Positions 1 to 11,472 of a DNA stretch of 64,000 nt are shown piece by piece. Position numbers and translations under genes: made by a program. Position 1 is the stretch's first letter, and the number at the start of each line of letters is the position of its first letter. The stretch is from Latrodectus hesperus (lineage: Eukaryota; Arthropoda; Arachnida; Araneae; Theridiidae), in contig JAJQOW010000014.1 of assembly GCA_037975125.1 (NCBI GenBank), positions 21,407,484 through 21,471,483 of the forward strand. Direction: 5' to 3'. The notes beneath the pieces were generated by a model, which had not been told where the DNA came from, made no database searches, and saw nothing but the letters and a program-made list of their open reading frames with translations.

Positions 1-600
1 AAGAGTGTTAATTTAATTCATCTTCACATACATATAATACATTTCCAGAATTTAACTTATGCTATTCTTATTTACTTCAAATTTTTTCTGTTTAAAATTA
101 TCATATATACTTGTATGATTTGAAAAAATGTACACCACAAAAAAATCTAGACTAATTTAAAAGTAATATCAACATTTTGTATGCATATAAAAGGATGTGC
201 ATTATCTAATGAATACTGTAGTCTTTAAATTTTCGATATTTACTAGATTTATAACTTCAAATTATTCGTTTTTTGTGTACTACAATTTGTTGAAATATGC
301 TGATTTATGTCTTATATCATTTTATGTTGTATTTTAAAGTTTTATACACATGATATTTCGTTATTCCCTATAGAAATTATTATACAGCAAATATAATTTA
401 AAAAAAAATTATTTTCGTTGTTTGATAAATCAATTTTAAAATTTACAACAAAATGATAAGCATAACAATAACATTAATTACAAATCCAACCATGAAAAAT
501 AAAATACTTTCCATAGTTTAAACAACGGTTGATTTGAAATTTAAACAAAAAGAAAAGGATATGAGAAGATGCCATTTGTTATTGCCATGTAATTTGAGAA
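1..600. other. AT-rich tract without recognisable feature
   Basis: Only A+T-rich, low-complexity sequence is visible. I see no exon-like reading frame, repeat unit, tRNA-like box or terminal inverted repeat on either strand. Confidence 0.6.
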
Positions 601-1080
601 ATCGAAATCGTGAATCTCTGGTGATGTTCAACGACGAAATGAACCATAACTTTGTCAGGAAGGATCTACTGATTCCTTCTGCTGATGATCAAACTCGATA
701 AAAGGATCGAGAAATCAGCAGAGAGAGAGAGAGAGCATGTCAGGTCGATAGGGTCGAGGAATAGCATCGCAAGTGGTGCGTCAACAACCCCGTTGCCAGA
801 ATTCGAGGATAGTGTTCATACATCATCATACTCTTGGTAGCCTTTTCCTTCAAAAATAATATACGGGCACACATCCGGCCAGAGGGTCAACAATTACATA
901 ATCACTCCTCCCAGCCCAAGCCAACCACGATCGGACACTTAGCTTTTTTTTCCATTCCCTCCCCCCTGAGTGAGTGTCTTCCTTTAAACAATGAGTCGGT
1001 TCCTTATCGTGTTCTGGCATTTAGTTTTAACGACGAAAATTGACTGCCTTCTTCTGCACACACACACTGCAATGATATGA
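600..1080. other. Higher-complexity island with a (GA)n run
   Basis: This stretch is clearly richer in G+C than its surroundings and contains a short (GA)n run at 721-735. A 69-codon reading frame at 834-1043 (+) resembles no family I know and lacks convincing splice sites. The island could be a conserved non-coding or regulatory element, an untranslated exon or an old repeat. The sequence alone does not decide. Confidence 0.3.
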
Positions 1081-1350
1081 TGGGAAAATAAAAGTCGTTT
1101 GATTCGGAATTTTTTTTTTTTGTAAGCGGATGTCAGCTTTACTCCCTTGAATAAAATCATCACGTTGTATTTATGGTTATGTGATGGAACACATAAATGT
1201 TCCTCGTATAGTCAATATCATTTAAAATAATCATAAATAACGATAACATAGAGAAAGGATATTTCCATTGATATTATACTTGTATAATATGGTTCTTACA
1301 GATGAAAATATCATAATATTGATACTTAATCTTACTTAAAATCTTCTGAC

Positions 1351-1412
1351 GAAAAATTATAAATTTGATTTTTCAGAAATAATGTACTTAAAAATCAAAT
1401 TTATAATTTTTC
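1351..1412. repeat. Perfect 23-bp inverted repeat (hairpin)
   Basis: The 23 bases at 1351-1373 are the exact reverse complement of 1390-1412, with a 16-base loop. The arms are A+T-rich and begin with GAAAAATTATAAATTTG. Length and perfection exceed chance pairing even in this AT-rich context. It may be the remnant of a small fold-back element. A small-RNA precursor is possible, but nothing else supports it. Confidence 0.7.
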
Positions 1413-2524
1413 ACCATAAATCGCGAGCAATACAAAAATATTTGAAGGCTAAAAATCTCTACACATTTTTAGAATATTTGCAGTAATAAATTTGATTAAA
1501 TTTTTTTTCTTTTCTAAATCAACCAATGAAAAATGTTCCATCTATAATAATAATGAAAAAAATTTCCATCTATTATTGTGATGAAAAATTTCTTTTTCCA
1601 AAGATATCAATAATATTGCATTTTACAGATCAGTTAATAGTAATACAGCAATTTAAATGGCAATTTATTTTAACCATAAAAGATTTTCCTACACAATTTT
1701 TTTTTAAATTTAATAAAATATTTTCAGACATATAAACATATAATAAAAAAATAGAAAATTTTTCCTGAAAAAGAACTACATTAAATCGTGTAAGCGAAGA
1801 AGTTTCCTAATAAAAAAATTACAGCTGTCATTCAATTTCTTTTGCACAAGAACTATTTGATATTGAGCAAAGCCTGTTTTAAAGACATAAAGGGGTCGAT
1901 TAAATGATTTTAGAATGAAATTTTTGAAATTGTTTCTTAAAGTACTGATGAACAAAATGATAAGTAATAAAGTGATATCCGTATATATGGAACATATTTC
2001 TCAATTTAATTATTTGTAGCATTGAATAACATAGAACATTTTTCAGTATTATTTAAATGATACGCTTTAACGATAAATAGTTTTCTTTAACGATTGATTG
2101 TTTTTATAAATGATCTTTAGGCAACTGGTTTTAATCCACATTTAATATTACTCATTTCTTATGACCTGCAATAATCAAGGATACATACATAAATGCAAAT
2201 GTAATAAAATTTCAGTTCAACATAAGACATATAAATACTTTTCAAATTCACAAAATAATAAGAGGATGAAATAAATTTGGTATGAGACAACCATATAATA
2301 GACAATTTTTTAAACAAAAATTAAATCGAAAAGATTAAAATAGAAAATTATAGAATTTATGTTAAGAAACTTTAAATTTTATGTTCTGTAATGCGGTTCA
2401 GGTAAGAAAGAGAAAGCATACTGAAGCATTCAATCAGAAGGAGTGGAATAAAAACAATGACATACGTTGAATGTTTTGTAATACAGATATCTCCAACGGG
2501 ATTTATTGAATCAGTAATTTGTAG
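1413..2524. other. AT-rich tract, nothing recognised
   Basis: Low-complexity A+T-rich sequence. A 69-codon frame at 1526-1735 (+) is rich in Phe, Ile and Lys, as expected of random AT-rich DNA, and is not treated as a gene. Confidence 0.5.
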
Positions 2525-2803
2525 AGTCGAGCAAAGTTCATTTCGAACACTTTGGAATTGATGTTTGGAAACTGGAAATGCATGCTAACGTCAGTATCAA
2601 AGTCATACGTCATGAAAATACAGAATGACAATTGGTATCTTATATTAATGGAAAGAACAAACCTCCTTGTGAACGCTACTGTACAGGAAAAGCTTCTTCA
2701 GATATTTATTCTCAATTTCGATCTAAGTTGTCCAAAAGGGACTCCCCCACATGTGTTGCGTGGGCAGGATGTCATCGTGCTGCCATCGAATGATGAGTAA
2801 ATG
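2525..2803 (+). CDS. Unrecognised open frame, possible exon or relic
   Basis: An uninterrupted frame of about 92 codons follows a TAG at 2522 and ends at a TAA after a ...VLPSNDE C-terminus. The amino-acid composition is mixed (for example KGTPPHVLRGQDVIVLPS), unlike the Phe/Ile/Lys runs of the flanks, and base composition is higher than its neighbours. I recognise no domain, and there is no clear acceptor upstream. It may be a coding exon, a decayed transposon fragment or chance. Confidence 0.2.
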
Positions 2804-4300
2804 AGCATTTTAGATAGCGAAGAGGTGATTGGAACAAAGCAATTTCACTTAGTTTAGATTTTTTTACACAAGAAGGGAATTTGCATAAAAGTTGAAAGAG
2901 TATTTTTTATTTCCCAATAGATTTTTTTTGTTTAGCATCGAAATATTTTTGTCACTTTTTTCGGAAATATTTATTTGCTATAAGTAAAAAAACGACAACA
3001 TATAGAAAAAGCTTTAAAAGAAAAATCGCCCAATATAAAATAAGAAATACATTTAGTTAACTTTATAAATCTGCCTCTTTACTATACAAATTAAACTGGA
3101 TAGCAATGAAGTAACTATCTCTCGGTCAATACAAATGGAAAAATAACTACTGATAAAAGCTATGATTATTTGACTCTCATCTGTTGATAGAACCTGCATG
3201 TCTGGAAGATTGAATAAAGTGATAAAAGAAAGAAGGCAGCTGCTCACACAATACCATCGAATTAATGATGCAAATCAAAGGCTTCGATTCACACGAGACA
3301 CTTGCTTCTAGGGTTTTGCCAACGGAGAGAGAAAGAAGCGTCTGTCTAGTTAATTTTTTTTAGCAATCGTAACTGTAACATTAAAATGTGTAAAAAATAC
3401 CTTTTTCGTTTTCTGAACGGTAAGAAATTTATCTATTCACAAAAAAAGACTGTCTTTATCATTGACTTCACGAATTAATTTAAAATGTTGGTAAATTTTT
3501 TAGTCGGAAGCACTTAAGTAATAAAATAATTGCCTTTTGGGAAAATTAAAAAAATACAATTATTACCGAAAATAACATCATTCAATTTCGAAACAAATAT
3601 AATTCAGTGCACATATTTTTTATTTATTTATTTTTTTAAATTTCATGTGTTTCTTTCACTCGAATTTTTTTCGGAGAAAAAATTTGATTTAATAGACCCT
3701 GAAAAATGTGGTTCATTACGTAAAGATTCCATTGATTTATAAAAATAAATCTAGTTATTAAAAGTCTTATTTTCATTAAAATCTCTCTAATAAGAATCTA
3801 ATAATGTCTCTCTAATATGAAGCATCTGACTTTGTTTGTAAAAGAACCTATTTTTAATGTTCAGTTATATAGACACTAAATTTCAATTTGATTAAATATT
3901 TGATACAAATAAAGAGCAAGTTGTTAAACGTTCTTTCTTTATATTGCAAACAAGACATTTAATTTTGCATTAGTTTACAATAAATAATTATTTTAAAAAT
4001 AAAAATATGTATATTCTCGACAATATGATTCATTTCTACTTTGAATGAAACAGTACATCTTCGTCTGGCTTTTCTATTTTCGTTTGTATTTTGTTCAAAT
4101 TATTAAATATTAATTGGCTTAATAATTTAAATGTCACATATAACAATAATTCACACGTCATTATCTTTCTTTTCATGCGAAGAACTATTTATTATTAGCA
4201 GCAGCTACATGCAATTTATGAAAAAAAGAATTTTTAATATTTATAGTAATTATATTTAAATTGGTATTTCTAATTTTTGTTCAGTAGAATTTTTATTTAT
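2804..4300. other. AT-rich tract, nothing recognised
   Basis: A+T-rich sequence with short homopolymer runs. Small frames at 3053-3247 (-) and 3530-3742 (+) have random AT-rich composition and are not supported as genes. Confidence 0.5.
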
Positions 4301-4567
4301 AACAAACATTTTATTTTCATGAAATTCCTTGAAATTTTTAATTTAAATTATACACAAATTAACAATTATCAAACTAACAAACAAATATTATCCAACTAAG
4401 TACAAATATTTAAGGTAAATTTTTTTATTCAACTTTACATTAATAAAAGAAATCTTAAATATTTGTACTTACTTGGATAATATTTGTTTGTTAGTTTAAT
4501 AATTGTTAATTTGTGTATAACTTAAATTCAAAATTTCAAGGAATTTCATGAGAATAAAATATTTGTT
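4301..4567. mobile_element. Fold-back element with 114-bp arms
   Basis: Bases 4301-4414 pair with 4454-4567 as an inverted repeat of about 114 bp at roughly 94 percent identity by eye, separated by a 39-base loop. Both ends carry AACAAA-type sequence followed by an ATTTTATT block. The almost wholly palindromic structure is that of a fold-back MITE. Transcription through it would give a long double-stranded hairpin. No transposase is present and the superfamily cannot be assigned. The target duplication is unclear, perhaps only TA/TTA. Confidence 0.75.
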
Positions 4568-5439
4568 AAATAATAGAGGAATCCCATAATTATAGATATT
4601 TTGCTTGTTCAATGAAATCAAGCCCTTTACTTTTGATGCAATATAAAAAGCCAATTTTAAAACTGGGCATTCATTTTAGACTAAATAATTTATAAACGAA
4701 TAATTCGGTATCGATTTAAAATTGACACGAAACAATCACTTTCGATCTCAAAATTAGCTATACTTACTCTGCAACAAAGATTTCAGATATCATATAAAGA
4801 ATATTTGATTTCATCACCTAAGTGTCTTTGTAGAGTGAGTATGGTAGTTCTATCACTGAGATATCTCTTTTTATTTCTTTACATCTACAACAAAATGGTA
4901 TTTATCGGTCGGATCAATAGGACTCAAAACTTCAGTAGTATTTTCATTCACAGTATTGTTACAGTCTTCAGACATTAATTACAAATTATTAAGACAAAAA
5001 GAAACGTCTTTTTCACGCTTGTCTTCCGATGTTTAACGCTCAGAGCAAAATGTATTCATTATTACAGAGCCCTTAAAAAGCTATTTCTGTGTGATATTGC
5101 GTGTAAAAGGCATTCCACTACCCTGAAGGACTTTCACATTGGCTGATATGGAAGCCGGCGAGGAGACGCACCGACTCTAATGGATTGTTTCGGAAGAATT
5201 GATTAGACAATAGTTACTTTTGAATCTATTTATTGGCTATTGCAGCGGTTCTGAGATGTTAATTTAATAAGAAAATTTAATGGTAATTTAATGATTTGAT
5301 AAATTGTATTTGAAATAAATATTCATTTTAAATAGTATTGTTATATTAAAAAGTACAGTTGAATTAAAAAGTTTCGAAATTACTCATTCAAATAACTAAT
5401 GTAGAATTCAATATAAAAAAAAATCAATTATTCAATAAA
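4568..5439. other. AT-rich tract with a small GC-richer patch
   Basis: Mostly A+T-rich. A patch near 5100-5200 is more complex but has no long frame or repeat structure that I recognise. Confidence 0.4.
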
Positions 5440-5568
5440 AGAAATTAAAAAAAATTAATGTTGACGTAAGCAAGGCACAAGTCTTACGATTTAAAAGAGG
5501 TTGTTTTTACAAATATTGCAATTATTAATTTAGAATTCTATTAAAAAATGAAATTTTTAAAAATTTAA

Positions 5569-5827
5569 GGCACAGGTGCCGTATAATCCATGATGCTAAA
5601 TTCTGATATTGGCGATTGTTTGGCGGATTTTTTTATGTATCTTGGCAACCTCGTTTTTATTACGTCATACATATGGAGACCTATAACAATTATGCAGAAA
5701 ATTCTATTTTGGTAACCCTAGTATTTACATCATCGCGCACGTCACCATACGTCATCTTGCCAACATTTCTTCATCGCCAAAAGAATTCAGAATTATTTGG
5801 AATCATGGATTATACGGCACCAGCGCC
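5569..5827. mobile_element. MITE family M1, copy 1, nested in R1
   Basis: The 259-bp element begins GGCACAGGTGCCGTATAATC and ends with the inverted counterpart (GGATTATACGGC...GCGCC). It is flanked by the 8-bp duplication AAATTTAA / ACATTTAA, one mismatch. The adjacent tandem R1 unit near 5991-6012 shows the uninterrupted site AAATTTAAATCG, which is a natural empty site. It carries no transposase and is non-autonomous. An 8-bp duplication fits hAT-type or Merlin-type transposases, and the GG start leans toward Merlin. A reading frame at 5616-5957 merely runs through MITE and R1 and is not a gene. Confidence 0.9.
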
Positions 5828-5837
5828 ACATTTAAAT

Positions 5838-5957
5838 CGTCCTTGCCGACTTAAACTAATCATAAAGTGGATATTTTGTCTTGTCTTTTTCATTTTACTT
5901 TTACTGCTCTTCTATTGTCCATGTGTTAATGGCTTAAATCAATGTACTTTGCAATAA
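5838..5957 (+). pseudogene. R1 ORF relic, N-terminal part (tandem partial copy)
   Basis: This segment encodes the hydrophobic N-terminal portion of the R1 ORF. It reads LKLIIKWIFCLVFFILLLLL, then FYCPCVNGLNQ, then breaks off and meets a stop. The Lys residues followed by a long Ile/Leu/Phe run resemble a signal peptide or one membrane anchor, and the small-residue CVNG is a plausible processing region. It lies immediately downstream of the nested MITE and duplicates the start of the longer relic at 6010. Function is unknown. Confidence 0.5.
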
Positions 5958-6009
5958 AAAAATAAATAAAAGAATTCCATTAATTAATGAAATTTTTAAA
6001 AATTTAAAT

Positions 6010-6300
6010 CGTCCTTGCCAATTTAAATTATCTATAAAGTGGATGTTTAGACTTGTCGTTTTCATTTTGCTTTTTCTTCTGTTCTATTGTTTATAGCCTG
6101 ACTCAATGGAAAACGGCTTCTCAAACCGTTGCTTTGGTCCTTATAAAAGAAACAGTTTTATTAACAAAATGAGCTTCGACACTATTCGCAGACATTCGAT
6201 GGTAAACTTAGTCTTGTTTGCTTCCGCTCGAAGAATGCAATTTGAAGGTAGGCAGCAAATTTGTCGATAAGTTGGATTTACGACGCCGTCCCAATATGAT
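6010..6300 (+). pseudogene. R1 ORF relic, longer copy
   Basis: The frame starts with the RPCQFKLSIKW hydrophobic segment and is broken by TAG after FYCL. It continues through SFINKMSFDTIRRHSMVNL and SARRMQFEGR, then shifts frame near 6255 before a GFTT-like tail corresponding to the KLDLRRH of the other copy. Similarity to the 49-kb copy is stronger in the coding segment than in the flanks, so an ancestral protein is likely. It is secreted-like at the N-terminus, with a short Arg-rich body. I do not recognise the family, and this copy is clearly dead. Confidence 0.5.
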
Positions 6301-6415
6301 GTCGTAATTAATTATGTGTGACGTAGATTATGACGTCAAGGATATTTTAAACTAATGAGAATTGTAATAAAGTGATGCAGTCAAGATCTCAACTGGAAAG
6401 AAAGAAACAACCACT

Positions 6416-8021
6416 TTATTGTTAAAAAAGAAAATATATTTTAAACGAAGAATACAAGACGATAAGAACTTATTTCAAAGATTATTTTATATAATAAATC
6501 CAAAACTTAAAACCATAAATTATTATCATTGTTTATTATATTTTTATTTCAAAATATTTATTTATGCAAAATTTTAAAATGGTGTTGATTTTATTTTAAA
6601 AAATACACACTCAATTTATGCACGACTTATTAAAAGGAAGCAGGTAATTTTTTTATCTTAGAAGTAATTAAAACAAATGAACAATAATTAATTGTGTATT
6701 TGCAGATTGATTTCAATGATTCTCCCTTTATTCAAGAAGAAAAGAAAGCCTATATTCAAAAATTCTAATTTGTGAAAACATTTCTCGATAACATATTTCG
6801 AGAGTACTAATTCATTGGACCTATTCAAAACACATCCTCACTGTGTGTGATCTCGCAATTAATTAAATAGCAATAAATGGCAAAATATAAGGAAGCACCT
6901 TTCCGTTGGTATATGCTATTGCTCATAAATTTCCGAGCAATTTTTTTGTAAAGTTTGATTCAGAGTCTGAGTTCAGTTTTTCCATCTATTATGACATAAA
7001 TTCTTTTAAAAATATTTCGAAATTGCTTTACGAAGGGAAAACTAAGTTGAAAAAAGATTATTCTAATTGATTAAGAAAGATGAATTGATAAATAATTTGT
7101 AACCGTTTTGTCATCAGACTGTCAAAGAAATGTTTATAAAGATTTTGCTGTTCAGTAAATTTCTTGTGTATTTATTTTTCCCCCACTTGCTTATTTAAAG
7201 ACAATAAATTGGGGCAATGTTTTGTATTTCTTAGAAAAGAATGTTAGAATAATAGAAGAAAGTATTTTTATTCAATTTGGATAACACTTTTGACTAAATT
7301 TTCTTTTCATTCTAAGATTTTTTATATTAATTTTATTTTCATAGTATGGCTGGTAGGAATAATTTAAATGTTTTAAGATTCTATATTATCTACTGAAGAG
7401 AAAACTAACTGATCATTATCAATGTTGTTTACATTTTGAAAAAATTACTATGCACGTGTAAAGTATTTTTATCACACTAAGCAAAGGTCGATAAATATAA
7501 AAACTGAATTTAGAGAAATGTTCCCATCAAAAAATAATTAAGTTAGATTTTTGATATAAATTGTCTCCTAAATTATTTAATATCGTATTGATTCATAGGT
7601 CTTTATTATTTTTTGCAGTTTTTAATAAATGGAATTCTAATAGTTTTCTATCATTTATAAATATGCAAAAATAAATTCAATAACAAAAATAGTATAAAAT
7701 AATAATTTTTTGGAAGAGTTTCCTTGCCTTAAAAGAAAATACGTTATAGTTATTTTGCTTCAAATATTATTAAAAATAATAAAATATAAAATCTAAAATG
7801 TAATAATACATAAAATAAAAAATAACAAAACACTAATAACAATAAAATGAAAAATACATATTTAATTTAATAAAATTACTTACAAAGAACAACTAACTAA
7901 TTTTTATCTTAGAAAAAAATGGAATATTCAATTTTAATATTTAATTATTAGTGTCTATGCAAAATATTAATCCATTAATCTTACAGTCAATTTTTCTTGC
8001 CAAATATGTTTGATAACCAAT
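6416..8021. other. AT-rich tract, nothing recognised
   Basis: A+T-rich, low-complexity sequence without splice-flanked frames, tandem units or tRNA-like boxes. Confidence 0.5.
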
Positions 8022-8124
8022 AACCAAATAAGAAAAATATTCTAGAAATATTTGTAAAAATATTTCTAGAATATTTTGCTTATTTAGTTCTTATCTTATT
8101 CTAGAATATTTTTCTTATTTGGTT
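8022..8124. repeat. Nested double palindrome
   Basis: Two perfect inverted repeats are nested. The outer arms at 8022-8047 and 8099-8124 are 26 bp each and exactly complementary. Inside, the 20-bp arms at 8034-8053 and 8058-8077 flank a 4-base loop. The shared core AATATTCTAGAA occurs in both. Weaker complementarity (CAATTTTTCTTGC against GCAAAGAAAATTG) continues outward to about 7988 and 8151, so the whole is probably a small fold-back element of about 160 bp. Confidence 0.75.
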
Positions 8125-8498
8125 TTTGCAAGCAAAGAAAATTGAATTTAATTTACACAACATTCTTAATACGGAATCGTGACGCATATCCAAGCATTTG
8201 AAATAAACTGAAAATTAAATTTCGATCTTTAGTTAACTTAAATATAATATTCACTCCATTTCAAGATTTTTTTTCACTAAAATTTCAAAGCTCATGTTTT
8301 TATGCATGCATGTTAATATATTTACAAAATCATTACGTTTTACTTGAAATATATTTCAATGATAATTCACTTGATACTAACTTATTTTCAAAAATTTATT
8401 AAAATATATTTCATTGTTATAATTTTAAATTTGTCATTTAAATGAAGTATTGTTATGGGTAATAATTTATTTAAACAATGAACTTCGAATTTTATATA

Positions 8499-8677
8499 GC
8501 GGAGCTGGCAGTCGAAAGGTTAGTGCTCTTGCCTTCTGTTCAACAGTTTATAGGTTCGAATCCCACTTTGGGCATGGATGTTGGTAGTGGTTCGGAATCC
8601 ACTTTAAACCGTAGGTCCCGGTCTAATTAGTCCTCGTGTGCAAAAAATGTCCGTTGAGCGACAAACCAAACAAACAA
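8499..8677 (+). mobile_element. tRNA-derived SINE, family B, complete with TSD
   Basis: The insertion is flanked by 14-bp duplications TCGAATTTTATATA (8485-8498) and TCGAGTTTTATATA (8678-8691), with one mismatch. The head contains a degenerate A-box-like TGGCAGTCGAAAGG and a perfect B-box GGTTCGAATCC, the internal RNA polymerase III promoter of tRNA-like SINEs. A unique body follows (GGTTCGGAATCCACTTTAAA), then a short CAAA-rich tail. Older relatives are at 18662-18750 (+) and 54664-54790 (-). It is not a functional tRNA because the acceptor stem does not pair. Confidence 0.9.
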
Positions 8678-8691
8678 TCGAGTTTTATATA

Positions 8692-11424
8692 AAAGATATA
8701 TACACAAATATATTTAAATAAATGTTAATCATAATTTCCCCCAAAATAGTTAATATAAAGATTTAAATTTTTTAGATAATTTTAATGTAATTTTTAAGGA
8801 TTTAGAGTTGGTTATACGTTTGCTAACTAAAATTTAAGTGTAGCTCGTAAGAGAAATTTACCGATGAATATTTTGTTTACTAAACAGATGCGAATTTTTT
8901 CAATAAATAATGCTGTATTTTTAATTTTATTTATGTATTTTTAAGTTAAGAAAAATGATTCAGAGCATATAGATCAGAAGATAGCTTTTATAAAACAGAA
9001 GTGCAAATAAACAATGAATTTAATGAAAATTATCTACAGATATCTTTGTGAATTTTTCACTTTTCTTTTATGCCTCTAAATATTTTGAATACTGATATCA
9101 TCTTTGGAGAAAGTTACGTACATACAAGTTTCATTCTAACAATACAGAGTTTATAACAAAGAATTCAGAATTAATTCTTCCAATACCTAGATTTGATTTA
9201 GAAATATTGAAAAACCGCTAAATGCAGTAATTATACTTTCGGTAATTGATTTTTAATTTATTCAAATCAATAAGTCATTTAAGCTACAATAAAACTGTTT
9301 TTATGTAACCAATTCTTTTTATTGATTAAAAATAGATAGTCTTAACTAATTAAATGTCCCAGTTTTGTGTTTCATAATTAATCCACACATAAGTTCAGGG
9401 AAGCACGATATATTATCACATTGTTTGGATAGGTATTTCAAGATTAATCGAAATTTTATTTTGAAAAATATTTTTTAAACTTCACCGTAGTGAAAACACA
9501 TTTGATGATATCGTAAAACATAAAACTATAAAATATTGAAAATAAAAATGTGATATTATCAGTTTTCATTACATTATACTTTATGCAAAAATTACAAATA
9601 TTTCACAAAGGTTTTTTGAGAAATAAGGTAAGTATAAAAATATGTTTTAAACATCTCTTCTTGATAAAGTGAAAAATATAAAGTTTAAAAATGCTATAAA
9701 CTAAATGCAGCAGGAAAAATGCAACTTTGAAATGCTTATATAGAAAATATTTAAATAATATAAAATACAATAAATTTTCGAAAAATTTGTAAATATTTTC
9801 AAAATATCTCATCTTGTATAATTTCTAATATTCAGCTAAGGTATCTTTCTTGAAATCTTTTTATAAACTGTATTCCAACGAATATCATTTTTTTTAAATA
9901 CCAAGCTTAAATTTCAAATACATAAGTATTTTAACAAGCATTTGAATGTTTATAAGGGTAATATAAATATAATCAATGAATACACAGATTAAAGCAATTA
10001 AGTATTATTTTGATTTAAGATCTTAATTACAAAACGATATGTGTTCTACATATGAAAAACACCTGATCATAGATTTGAATGGATGTTGACTCGTTCGAAT
10101 TCATGCAAGGATAACGTCTAAGATTAAAGTTAGAAATCCTTATTAATAAAAATGTATTCGTATAAATCAGAAAAAATCTATTATTAAAAAAATCACGTAA
10201 GCCATCTGAAATTTGATTAAAAAATCGAATCGAAAATTTCATCAGCGATTCAAGAAATAATTTTTTTTAAGAAAAAATTGTTTATTTGGATCCCTCCCAA
10301 AATAGAAAGTTCGAAACCGCACATAAATTGCTTGCTCCAGAAGAGAAATGAAAGGGAAAAAATAGTCCACTCCATTATTCAATGGAATAAGAACAGCCAT
10401 TACTTTAAACGCCAAAATCGCATATTCGCTATAAAATTATGCAACCGAATGGAAAATATGAGAGGACAAACAGAGAAGTGCGTTATCTCTCTTCTCTAGT
10501 AAAGTCTGTGGGTCAATGCCACGTGGAATTTATTACACAAACCTTCATAATGGTAAGGCAGCCACGCACAGCTTGGAAATAACGAAATAATATGGATAAG
10601 AAAATTGATACTTTTTTTTTACTTGGACACTATCTATCTAATGCTTTAAAGAAAACATAGGTAATGGCAAATTTTGGCTTTAAAATAACAGCTTTTATAG
10701 GTAAGAAATGTTTTAGATAGGAACATTAGGGAGAATTTTTATAGCTCAAAAAAGTTTTCTCTTAAGATCGCTATCTTATAATATTTTTTATATCATGATA
10801 GTTTTACAGCGAATAAAAGTCATCAGTTTCACAGGTACCTATAATATTTGAAAAAGAAAACAGAAGTTTACCCCTCATCGAAATATTCTGATGCTTTTTT
10901 CCAATACTAAAATACCTATTTTAACTTGAATGAGATTTAAATTTAAACAAATATCACACAAGTATAAACAGTTTGCGTTTCAAAATAAAATTTTGTGGAC
11001 TAATATTTTAAATATATAATTATTCTGAAAATGTACAATAACTCATGACAATAAAATTATAAATAAAATTGGTTCCAATATAAAACATATTTGTATTAAC
11101 GCAAATTATATTCACAAATATGTTGGAAGAAATATTCAAAAGTAGAATGTAGTGCTGAAAAACAGGTGTTAATAGAATTTTCAAATTAAAACTCAAATGA
11201 TGAAAGTACTTTGAATTATACAGCATGCTAAGCTTAAGAACATCCACATTTTATGTAAAATCATTTATTGAATTTATTATTTATAAATGCAAATTGGCAA
11301 TTTATTATTTAAAATGTACACAAGCAGTTTCATATATTTATCAAATTTACTAAAATTTATGTTCAATAATAGTATTAAAGAAGTAAAAACAAATAGACAT
11401 TTTACTAACTTTAATAGATTCTAG
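8692..11424. other. Long AT-rich tract, nothing firm
   Basis: Mostly A+T-rich sequence. Frames at 9603-9812 (-), 10027-10242 (-) and 10278-10499 (+) are short and resemble nothing known. The 10280-10560 stretch is somewhat richer in G+C, but I could find no flanking splice signals or repeat partner. Confidence 0.5.
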
Positions 11425-11472
11425 TTCTAATTAGTTCATATGATATTATAATATCATACAAACTAATTAGAA
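11425..11472. repeat. Loopless 48-bp near-palindrome
   Basis: The two 24-bp halves (11425-11448 and 11449-11472) are reverse complements except for two positions. The ends are TTCTAATTAGTT / AACTAATTAGAA. There is no spacer, so the site could extrude as a cruciform. Its origin is unknown. It may be a decayed fold-back element. Confidence 0.6.

Larger units (their letters stand above)
5440..6415 (+). repeat. Dispersed repeat R1, copy 1 (interrupted by a MITE)
   Basis: This block matches a second copy in reverse orientation at 49031-49475, and a short fragment of its left part recurs at 42655-42765. Shared landmarks in order are a left AT-rich segment (AAGCAAGGCAC... TTAGAATT), a hydrophobic-coding segment, a segment coding the conserved FINKxxFDxI motif, a TGACGTCA-like site and an AATCGTAATAAAGTGG-like end. 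In this copy the stretch from about 5533 to 5960 is partly duplicated in tandem from 5972 on, and a MITE sits in the first unit. The family is unknown to me. It behaves as a mobile or retrocopied repeat rather than a single-copy gene. Confidence 0.75.

Noticed and set aside
5616..5957. 113-codon frame as a gene
   Set aside because: It starts inside MITE M1 and continues into the R1 relic. The junction is a TE insertion boundary, not a coding sequence.
8499..8575. tRNA gene
   Set aside because: It has a B-box, but the acceptor stem does not pair. It is the head of a SINE bounded by target duplications.
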